5,066 nucleotides of DNA from assembly GCA_003485955.1 (NCBI GenBank), contig DNHH01000053.1, positions 5,968 through 11,033 of the forward strand. Reading direction: 5' to 3'. The notes beneath the pieces were generated by a model, which was not told the origin of the DNA, did not search any database, and worked only from the letters and a program-made list of their open reading frames with translations. Of the stretch, positions 1 through 5,066 are shown one piece after another. The translations under genes were made by a program, and so were the position numbers. This DNA is from Opitutia bacterium. Lineage in GTDB: Bacteria; Verrucomicrobiota; Verrucomicrobiia; Opitutales; UBA953. How positions within the stretch are numbered: position 1 is the stretch's first letter; each line of letters opens with the position of its first letter.

Positions 1-23
1 AGGTTCGAATCCTAGTCGGACTA
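1..23 (+). tRNA. 3' end of a tRNA gene (partial, isotype undetermined)
   Basis: The window opens inside the T arm of a tRNA. Bases 1-3 (AGG) are the end of the 5' T-stem strand, bases 4-10 (TTCGAAT) form the canonical seven-base T loop, and CCTAG at 11-15 is the 3' T-stem strand, with the first three bases pairing back to 1-3. TCGGACT at 16-22 is the 3' side of the acceptor stem, so the unseen 5' end should begin AGTCCGA. Base 23 (A) is the discriminator. It is followed by GCG, so CCA is not encoded and must be added by CCA-adding enzyme. The anticodon lies outside the window. A Gln tRNA is conceivable from the acceptor sequence, but that is only an impression. Confidence 0.85.
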
Positions 24-28
24 GCGAG

Positions 29-50
29 CCCTCGAAACGAGGGTTACCCT
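29..50 (+). other. Two overlapping short hairpins in the tRNA trailer
   Basis: CCCTCG (29-34) and CGAGGG (38-43) form a perfect 6-bp stem with an AAA loop. AGGG (40-43) can instead pair with CCCT (47-50) around TTA, so the two hairpins share the same bases and exclude each other. They lie directly after the tRNA 3' end and before the terminator. The first is far more stable and could mark the pre-tRNA trailer for 3' processing; no function is shown by the sequence itself. Confidence 0.4.
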
Positions 51-54
51 AAAT

Positions 55-84
55 AAAAAAGGCGGACGCAGGGTCCGCCTTTTC
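55..84. terminator. Bidirectional Rho-independent terminator between the tRNA and efp
   Basis: GGCGGAC (61-67) pairs perfectly with GTCCGCC (73-79) across a five-base loop (68-72). The stem is extended by AAAA (57-60) against TTTT (80-83). On the plus strand the stem is followed by TTTT and would end the tRNA transcript. On the minus strand it is followed by TTTTTTATTT, a stronger U-tract, and would end the efp transcript, whose stop codon lies 20 bases upstream. Its position between convergent genes fits a shared terminator. Confidence 0.9.
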
Positions 85-103
85 TGTGTTCATTTTTCTG
101 CGC

Positions 104-667
104 TTAGGCGCGGCCTTGGTACTCTTTGTTCTCGGTGCTGACCTTGATGATCTCGCCTTCCTTAATGAAGAGCGGCACGTTAACTTGAAGACCGTTTTCG
201 CAAGTGACTGTTTTTTGTACGTTACCGGCGGTGTCGCCTTTAACAGCGGGAGGAGCTTCGAGGACTTTGACGGTCACTGAAGGGGGCAGGTCGACGGTAA
301 TAGGCTTATCTTCGACAAAAAGGACTTGGTAGGTGGTCCCTGGGATGAGGAACTCCTTGGAGTCTTCAAGCGATGTTGCTGAGACGTAGAACTCTTCGAA
401 AGTAGCTGGGTCAATGAAGACATAGCTGCCGTCTGCTTCGTAGGAGAGTTCGAGCTGCTTGATCGAGTTATCAAAAACTTCGAACGAAACGTTGATGCCG
501 CAACGAATAGGAATCTTGGCACCTGTTTTGATGGAGCGGACCTCCATTTGGCAATAGGAAGCATTGTTCGGCGGGGTGCGCACTTGGCACTCCAGCACGA
601 CGCAAAGCTCGCCGTTATTGCTAATGATGTTCTTCTTCTTGATCCGATTGACAGGGAGGCTGGCCAT
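104..667 (-). CDS. efp: Elongation factor P with Asn at the loop-tip position
   Basis: A 187-residue protein of the normal EF-P length. EF-P enters the ribosome between the P and E sites and speeds peptide bond formation at polyproline stretches. Three domains are expected: KOW-like (about 1-64), then two OB folds (about 65-128 and 129-187). The C-terminal EF-P signature is readable at 152-171 (K, then G159, VP at 164-165, I168, G171), with Val where Ala is usual. VKGDTAG at 142-148 is also typical of the family. Aligned without gaps to E. coli EF-P as I recall it, the KPGKG loop becomes TPPNN (31-35), so the residue normally modified (Lys34 or Arg) is Asn34. The ATG at 667 fits the usual N terminus, but no Shine-Dalgarno sequence precedes it (TTTTAAATCTGTTCCTATG). 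It is the last gene of the minus-strand cluster. An EfpL/YeiP-type paralogue is less likely: the loop is not the longer arginine loop of that group, though a lineage-specific paralogue cannot be excluded. Confidence 0.93.
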   Translation of the reverse strand: MASLPVNRIKKKNIISNNGELCVVLECQVRTPPNNASYCQMEVRSIKTGAKIPIRCGINVSFEVFDNSIKQLELSYEADGSYVFIDPATFEEFYVSATSLEDSKEFLIPGTTYQVLFVEDKPITVDLPPSVTVKVLEAPPAVKGDTAGNVQKTVTCENGLQVNVPLFIKEGEIIKVSTENKEYQGRA

Positions 668-676
668 AGGAACAGA

Positions 677-707
677 TTTAAAAGCCGACCGTACCCCCGG
701 TGGTCAA
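677..707 (-). promoter_or_regulatory. Possible internal promoter for efp
   Basis: On the minus strand, TTGACC (702-707) resembles a -35 box, with five of six bases matching TTGACA. It is followed at 19 bases by TTTAAA (677-682), matching four of six bases of a -10 box; TTTTAA (678-683) gives an 18-base spacer but a poorer match. The -10 candidate ends only nine bases before the efp ATG, so a transcript starting here would have almost no leader, which agrees with the missing Shine-Dalgarno sequence. The match is modest and unproven. Confidence 0.25.
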
Positions 708-741
708 GCGCATAGGGCATTTTAGGTGGTTATAAGGGGTC

Positions 742-2610
742 TTAACCTGCTAATTCTGCCGACTTCGCTGCCCATTCGGTCGTCGCGGCCTCCGCCTTAG
801 CGGTCACCTCCGTTAGGCGCATATTAAGCTCTTTGGCCCGGGTGGGGTTGGCGTAGGTGGCTGGTAGTTGAAGTTCGGCGGCAATCTCAGCTTGTTCGGA
901 CTCAAGTTTGGCTACGATTAATTCGAGTGCAGCCACTTCTTTTTCGAGACGCTTACGCACCTTGGGGTCGAGTGGGACATTCTTTACCGGCAAACTTGCT
1001 GTGGGAGTCGTTGGACGATTTTGTACCGGACGTGCATCGGTGAGGCCGGCGGTGAGAGCTTCGCGTTCACCTTTGGCCTTCGATTTCTCTAGGTAGTAAT
1101 CATAACCACCCGCATACGGGGTAATCCGTCCCGAGTGGACATGAATGACTTTACTGGCAATTGCGCGGATGAAATGGACGTCGTGACTGATGAAGACGAG
1201 GGTTCCTTCGAAAACCTTGAGCGCTTCAATCAAGGCATCGATTGAAACGAGATCTAAGTGCGTCGTCGGTTCGTCCATCAATAACACATTGGGAGGTCGC
1301 ACGAGAAGACGGACAAGTGCGAGGCGTGACTTCTCACCACCTGAAAGTACATGGACGGGTTTGTAGACGTCGTCCTTGCGGAAAAGGAATGCGCCCAACA
1401 CCGCACGTGCGTGTTCTTCCGTCAAAGGGTATTCAGCCGTGCGCATCTCCATGACATTTTCCAACACCGAGACTTTGGTGTTTAAGTTATCGAGGCGGTT
1501 TTGAGCGAAGTACCCGATGTGCACATTGCTCCCAATTTCGCGTTCGCCACCTTGAATCGGAACCGCACCCGCCATGATTTTGAGTAAGGTTGATTTGCCG
1601 GCACCATTGGGTCCGACCAGGACAATCCGATCGCCGCGCTCAAGCTCGAGATTGAGGTCGCGGTAAACTTGGTGGTCTCCGTAGGACTGCTGCACATGTT
1701 TCATCTTCATTACCTTCAAGCCTGAACGCGGTGGCTGCGGGAAGCGGAAGTGAATGCGTTTTAGATCGTCCTCAGGCTCTTCGGGGGCTTTTGCTTCGAG
1801 ACGCTCAATTTGTTTCTCTTTCGACTTCGCCCGCGAAGCCATGGAGGCCTTGGCGCCAAAGCGATCTACGAATGTTTGGAGGTGGGCAATCTCGCGTTGG
1901 CTGTTGCGATAAGCTGAGGCTTGCTGCTCTTTGCGCGCTACGCGTTCCAGAAGGAAGGCGTCATAGTTGCCTTGGTAGCGATGGAGGCGTCCGCCGCGCA
2001 GTTCCAGCATGCCATTACAGAGCGCATTTAAGAATGCACGGTCGTGCGAAATGACGACAAGGCCACCCGGGTAACGTGTTAGGTACTCCTGAAACCAAAG
2101 CAGGGCTTCGAGGTCGAGGTGATTGGTCGGTTCGTCGAGAAGAAGTAATGTCGGCTCGCTGACGAGCAGTCGTGCTAAGTGCGCACGCATCACCCAGCCT
2201 CCCGAGAAGGTTTTGGCGGGAAGATCGAAATCGCTCTCTCGGAAACCAAGGCCAGCGAGAACTTTCTTAGCGCGAGGCTCCATCGACCAATCGATGTCGT
2301 AAGGATCGCCTGCCTGAAAGGCACTACCGGCTGTGGCAATTTCGATAATCGTTTCATCGCCAACGGGTGCGCTTTCTTGAGGTAAGAAACCAAAGTCAGA
2401 GCCACGTTCCCATTCTGCAGAACCTGTATCAGGCTCCTCCGTACCGAGGATGATGCGGAAGAGGGTGGATTTGCCGGCACCATTCGCCCCCACCAGCCCG
2501 AGGCGTTCCCGACGGCTAATGCTTAGCGTCACTTCGGAGAAAAGCTCCTTCGGTCCATAGGACTTCGAGATGTTGGAAATGGTTAACACAGACTTGGGTA
2601 AAGAGAACAA
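742..2610 (-). CDS. ABC-F family ATPase (YheS/ABCF3-like, arm reduced), translation factor
   Basis: A 622-residue soluble protein with two ABC ATPase domains and no membrane segments, the layout of ABC-F ribosome-binding translation factors. Domain 1 has Walker A at 41-48 (GANGAGKS), signature FSGGW at 135-139, Walker B LLLLDE at 155-160 followed by PTNHLD, and the switch His189. Domain 2 has Walker A at 333-340 (GPNGAGKS), signature LSGGE at 422-426, Walker B ending D446-E447, and His476. A charged linker (about 216-298) with AKASMASRAKSKEKQIERL matches the P-site tRNA interaction region of the YheS/ABCF3 branch. A C-terminal coiled coil spans about 548-620. The arm insertion in domain 1 is much shorter than in E. 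coli YheS. The start is uncertain: TTG at 2610 has GAGG only two bases upstream, while GTG at 2587-2589 would begin with LTISNISKSYG, the usual family N terminus, giving 615 residues. It sits 37 bases after the flavoprotein gene and 74 before efp. A housekeeping role seems likelier than antibiotic resistance, as the linker is not extended. Confidence 0.93.
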   Translation of the reverse strand: MFSLPKSVLTISNISKSYGPKELFSEVTLSISRRERLGLVGANGAGKSTLFRIILGTEEPDTGSAEWERGSDFGFLPQESAPVGDETIIEIATAGSAFQAGDPYDIDWSMEPRAKKVLAGLGFRESDFDLPAKTFSGGWVMRAHLARLLVSEPTLLLLDEPTNHLDLEALLWFQEYLTRYPGGLVVISHDRAFLNALCNGMLELRGGRLHRYQGNYDAFLLERVARKEQQASAYRNSQREIAHLQTFVDRFGAKASMASRAKSKEKQIERLEAKAPEEPEDDLKRIHFRFPQPPRSGLKVMKMKHVQQSYGDHQVYRDLNLELERGDRIVLVGPNGAGKSTLLKIMAGAVPIQGGEREIGSNVHIGYFAQNRLDNLNTKVSVLENVMEMRTAEYPLTEEHARAVLGAFLFRKDDVYKPVHVLSGGEKSRLALVRLLVRPPNVLLMDEPTTHLDLVSIDALIEALKVFEGTLVFISHDVHFIRAIASKVIHVHSGRITPYAGGYDYYLEKSKAKGEREALTAGLTDARPVQNRPTTPTASLPVKNVPLDPKVRKRLEKEVAALELIVAKLESEQAEIAAELQLPATYANPTRAKELNMRLTEVTAKAEAATTEWAAKSAELAG

Positions 2611-2647
2611 AGCCTCAGAACTAAAGACTAAAGGCGTAATTGGTGCT

Positions 2648-3868
2648 TTATTCTGCGGCTGACTGTCCGGCTAGCCACCCTGTCGTCCATGCCGCCTGGA
2701 AATTAAAGCCACCTGTCACGCCATCGATATCGAGTACTTCGCCTGCGAGGAAGAGTCCTGGGGTCACTTTGCTTTCCATGGTGCGAAAGTCGACTTCACG
2801 CAGGCGGACGCCGCCACATGTCACAAACTCTTCTTTATGGGTACTCTTTCCGCTGACGGGTAATTCGGCTGATGTTAACCAATGGCAGAGTGATTGGGCA
2901 CCTTCGGCGCTCAAGTTTGCCCACGTCATCCCTTCAGAAATACCAGCAGTTTGCACTAAACGCTCCCACAGACGTGCGGGGATCCCAAAGGGATTCCAGG
3001 TCGTCACCTGTTTGCGAGGCTCTTTCAGCCGCAAAGAGGCTAAGGATGCCGCAACCTGTTTAGTGTCAGCCGCAGGTACGAAATTCAGCTTCAGTGTAAA
3101 CCGGTATGCACAGTCCGCGAGCAGGCGGGCACCCCATGCCGATAATTTAAGAATACCCGGTCCGCTTAAGCCTGTATGTGTAATTAGGACTGGGCCACGT
3201 TCGCGCAACTTGAGGCCATCAACCCATACAATGGCATCTTCAACCGAGAGGCCTGACAGATCTGCAAGCAATGCATGCTTAATGTTGAATGTGAAAAGCG
3301 AAGGGACGAGGGGTTCAACTGTATGACCCAGTGAAGTTGCGAGGGCATGTCCTCCGGCAGAAGCTCCCCCGCCACACGCAAGGATGACGCGGTCGGCTAC
3401 GAGGGTTTCGTTACTTAGATGAACGGAGAATTTTTCATCCTTAAAGTTCAGCGATTTCACGCTCGTGCCTGTACGAATATCTACGTTGGCAGATGCAGCG
3501 GCGTGTTGGAGGCAATCCACGATGGTTGCCGAGTCGTCGGTAACCGGGAACATGCGTCCATCGTCTTCAGCTTTGATGGCAACGCTACGTTGTGAAAACC
3601 AGTCGAGAGTGTCGCGAGGCTGCCAGCGATGAAAGGCTCCCAGAAGTTCGCGTCCGCCTCGAGGGTATCGCTTAACAAGTTCAGCGGGCTCGAAACAGTT
3701 ATGGGTAACATTGCATCGTCCGCCGCCTGAAATGCGGACTTTAGCGAGAAGGTGTTGAGTCGCCTCCAAGAGGGTGACTTTACCGTTACGCCCTAAGGCT
3801 TCGGCGCAGGTAACAGCGGCGAAGAAGCCTGCTGCACCTCCGCCAATGACGACCACATGTCGCGACAT
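2648..3868 (-). CDS. HI0933/YhiN/BaiN-like FAD-dependent oxidoreductase
   Basis: A 406-residue flavoprotein of the HI0933-like family (about 400 residues is usual). The N-terminal Rossmann FAD-binding motif is VVVIGGGAAG (5-14, GxGxxG at 9-14), and KVRISGGGRCNVTH at 43-56 is the family hallmark. Further family blocks are GRMFPVTDDS (104-113), the second nucleotide-binding strand LACGGGASAGG (163-173), THTGLSGPGIL (230-240), and the C-terminal block with TCGGV (350-354), FLAGEVLDIDG (373-383) and GGFNFQAAWTTG (386-397), which closes the FAD site. Residues of roughly 190-345 should form the inserted substrate domain. Substrate and physiological role are not established for most members; the BaiN name comes from a bile-acid context that should not be carried over here. 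No signal peptide is seen, so it is cytoplasmic. The ATG starts one base after the stop of the upstream membrane-protein gene (TGAGATG), with no clear Shine-Dalgarno sequence, suggesting translational coupling. Confidence 0.92.
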   Translation of the reverse strand: MSRHVVVIGGGAAGFFAAVTCAEALGRNGKVTLLEATQHLLAKVRISGGGRCNVTHNCFEPAELVKRYPRGGRELLGAFHRWQPRDTLDWFSQRSVAIKAEDDGRMFPVTDDSATIVDCLQHAAASANVDIRTGTSVKSLNFKDEKFSVHLSNETLVADRVILACGGGASAGGHALATSLGHTVEPLVPSLFTFNIKHALLADLSGLSVEDAIVWVDGLKLRERGPVLITHTGLSGPGILKLSAWGARLLADCAYRFTLKLNFVPAADTKQVAASLASLRLKEPRKQVTTWNPFGIPARLWERLVQTAGISEGMTWANLSAEGAQSLCHWLTSAELPVSGKSTHKEEFVTCGGVRLREVDFRTMESKVTPGLFLAGEVLDIDGVTGGFNFQAAWTTGWLAGQSAAE

Positions 3869-3869
3869 C

Positions 3870-5036
3870 TCAGCGCACAGATGGCTGACCTACATCAACC
3901 TTATCGACCGGTCTAGGGGTAGGTTTAGGCTTTGTTAAATCGGGAATAGACACGGAGAAGTTTAGCACGCAGTCGGACTTATAAATTCTCCTGAGGTGCG
4001 CGTTTGGTTCATTTTCGAGAAGCCCGCGACGCACAGCCCAGAGTGCATGACATTTGGGCTTAGAGAGGTCCTGGCTTGATCCCGATTGCAGTTCCTTGGG
4101 GTCTACCGTGTTACTTTCGTCCGTGGAAAGTTTTCCGGCCGAGTACGCTGCATACTTGAGCATGACGCTGAATTCAGACTTAGGTGCATCGGCCGACAGG
4201 TTGTTTGCTTCGGTGGGTGCGCTATCGTCTTTATCTTTTAAGTCTAGCACGCAGATGCCGTCAGGTTCATCGGGGAGGCGAAGGCCTTTTTCGAGTGCTG
4301 TTGCGATTGATGCATCGTCGGTGCATTTATTGACAATAAAGACACGTCGTACAGGACCACCCTCGTGTTTATTCTGCGTTAAGCGTTTGCGCCAAACTGC
4401 CCAGATGCGTTGTCCGTTGGTATCAACGAGAGCAGTCTCACCGCCAACATCGATGGTAAGATAGTCTGCTCGTAAAACTTTAATATCATCGGGCGAAATT
4501 TTGGGGGCAAGTGTTCCGATTGGACGCACCGGACGGCCTTGTTCATCAAACTGTTTGGCGGTTGCGAACCACGTAATCTCAATTGGTCCTAAACGATTAT
4601 ATTCAACCTCATGAATAACCGCGTAGGGCACAGCTGTCATCGCTAACGAAAGGAGTCCGCCATAAATGGCTGCCCTGGGGAATATCGCAATGCGGTGTAC
4701 CATTGCGGCAGCGAGAGCTGTGCCTGCAAAGGCTGCAATGGCTACTGAGAATTGGACGTCTAATCGGGCGCTAGCGCTGATACGTTCGGCCTCATCCCAC
4801 ATGAAGCGCCCCCATCCTTCATTTAAGATTAAAACCCAAAGCGCCCCCGTGAGTGCGCCGAGGAAAGCGGCAATCCGTGGACCAGCTTTTTCATAGTGCG
4901 GAAGTGCGAGCGGAGCTAAGAAGGCCCCCACCGCTCCTTGAAAGAAGATATCTTGGACCGAGGCCACTCGGGTGGCAACTGCCCCGACGACGAGAAGCGC
5001 CCAGGCTAGCCAGTAGATGCGCGCGCGCTGGTACAT
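3870..5036 (-). CDS. Unrecognised protein: five N-terminal membrane segments plus a duplicated extracytoplasmic domain
   Basis: A 388-residue protein I do not recognise. Hydrophobic segments lie at about 7-27, 30-46, 53-72, 94-113 and 121-141. Basic loops (MYQRAR; HYEKAGPR at 47-54; HRIAIFPR at 114-121) alternate with an acidic one (80-93), which by the positive-inside rule puts the N terminus inside and the remaining 240 or so residues outside. That C-terminal part contains two related modules: IWAVWRKRL...RRVF (211-233) and LWAVRRGLL...RRIY (332-352), each followed by CVLD or CVLN (262-265, 356-359), with an acidic, Ser-rich linker (about 266-328). All four cysteines (238, 262, 329, 356) are in this region. 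The tail 366-388 is rich in Pro and Lys. The ATG at 5036 overlaps a possible upstream stop (TAATG), with GGTGA just before it. The next gene, a flavoprotein, starts one base after its stop, so the two are probably coupled. A sensory or envelope-assembly role is possible, but nothing in the sequence fixes it. Confidence 0.8.
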   Translation of the reverse strand: MYQRARIYWLAWALLVVGAVATRVASVQDIFFQGAVGAFLAPLALPHYEKAGPRIAAFLGALTGALWVLILNEGWGRFMWDEAERISASARLDVQFSVAIAAFAGTALAAAMVHRIAIFPRAAIYGGLLSLAMTAVPYAVIHEVEYNRLGPIEITWFATAKQFDEQGRPVRPIGTLAPKISPDDIKVLRADYLTIDVGGETALVDTNGQRIWAVWRKRLTQNKHEGGPVRRVFIVNKCTDDASIATALEKGLRLPDEPDGICVLDLKDKDDSAPTEANNLSADAPKSEFSVMLKYAAYSAGKLSTDESNTVDPKELQSGSSQDLSKPKCHALWAVRRGLLENEPNAHLRRIYKSDCVLNFSVSIPDLTKPKPTPRPVDKVDVGQPSVR

Positions 5037-5066
5037 TATTCACCAACGACGGTACCAGGTGCGATA
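5036..5066 (-). CDS. Possible 3' end of an upstream gene (partial)
   Basis: Reading the minus strand inward from the right edge, one frame gives IAPGTVVGE and then TAA, whose last base is the A of the next gene's ATG (TAATG). Such one-base stop-start overlaps are common inside bacterial operons, which is the main support. A second frame is also open and ends at TGA (RTWYRRW), so the frame is not certain. Nine residues are too few to name a family. Confidence 0.4.
   Translation of the reverse strand, partial: IAPGTVVGE

Noticed and set aside
86..280. A short plus-strand frame with a hydrophobic N terminus that could pass for a signal peptide
   Set aside because: It is antisense to the end of efp and starts inside the terminator region. 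The hydrophobic stretch is the complement of the EF-P C-terminal codons.
687..705. Weak inverted repeat GACC...GGTC in the gap between the ABC-F gene and efp
   Set aside because: Only four to five pairs, some G-U, with no U-tract, so it supports neither a terminator nor a clear operator.
274..720. A second minus-strand frame overlapping efp, with an ATG just after the ABC-F stop
   Set aside because: Its translation is Ser/Arg-rich and matches nothing, while the overlapping frame is an intact EF-P.
742..2610. Reading the ABC-F protein as an antibiotic-resistance factor or as the ATPase of a transporter
   Set aside because: There is no membrane partner gene, the two-domain layout with the tRNA-facing linker is ABC-F, and the linker is of housekeeping YheS/ABCF3 type without the extended loop typical of resistance members.
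2640..3326. A 228-codon open frame on the plus strand opposite the flavoprotein gene
   Set aside because: It is wholly antisense to a protein with clear family motifs throughout, its translation is low-complexity (rich in Ser, Arg and Pro), and it has no recognisable domain. It is a shadow of the real gene.
4054..4464. A 136-codon plus-strand frame opposite the membrane protein gene
   Set aside because: The translation is Ser-rich with no family features. The minus-strand frame has sensible membrane topology and operon-like junctions, so the plus-strand frame is taken as a shadow.
1..5066. Mobile element, CRISPR array or defence system
   Set aside because: No direct repeats with spacers, no transposase, integrase, nuclease or toxin-like frames, and no terminal inverted repeats were seen. 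The tRNA end at the left edge is followed by a terminator and housekeeping genes, not by an integrated element.

Overview
This window holds a tail-to-tail arrangement: the last 23 nt of a tRNA gene on the plus strand, a shared bidirectional terminator, and then about 5 kb of densely packed minus-strand genes. Nothing in it looks mobile. There is no transposase, integrase, CRISPR array or long repeat, and base composition looks even throughout. The tight gene packing, SD-poor starts and a tRNA without an encoded CCA are bacterial but not diagnostic. The unusual EF-P and the armless ABC-F suggest a Gram-negative lineage outside Proteobacteria, possibly the Verrucomicrobiota/PVC group; that placement is a guess from general resemblance.

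In minus-strand (transcription) order, the window enters at the right edge with what may be the last codons of an upstream gene, whose TAA overlaps the next ATG (TAATG). Next comes an unrecognised protein with about five N-terminal membrane segments and a large, probably extracytoplasmic C-terminal domain (3870-5036). A HI0933/YhiN/BaiN-like flavoprotein follows (2648-3868), starting one base after the previous stop. Then comes an ABC-F ATPase (742-2610) after a 37-nt gap, and finally elongation factor P (104-667) after a 74-nt gap. The spacing suggests one transcriptional unit, with a possible extra promoter directly before efp, ending at the terminator around 55-84.

The last two genes make functional sense together. 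EF-P and ABC-F proteins both bind the ribosome near the E site and act on the peptidyl-tRNA in the P site to relieve slow or stalled peptide bond formation. Both copies here are unusual: EF-P has Asn instead of Lys or Arg at loop-tip position 34 (TPPNN in place of KPGKG), and the ABC-F protein lacks most of the arm subdomain that normally reaches toward ribosomal protein L1. The first gene is also worth attention: its C-terminal domain carries a degenerate internal duplication built around a WAVxR...RR motif, and I do not recognise its family.
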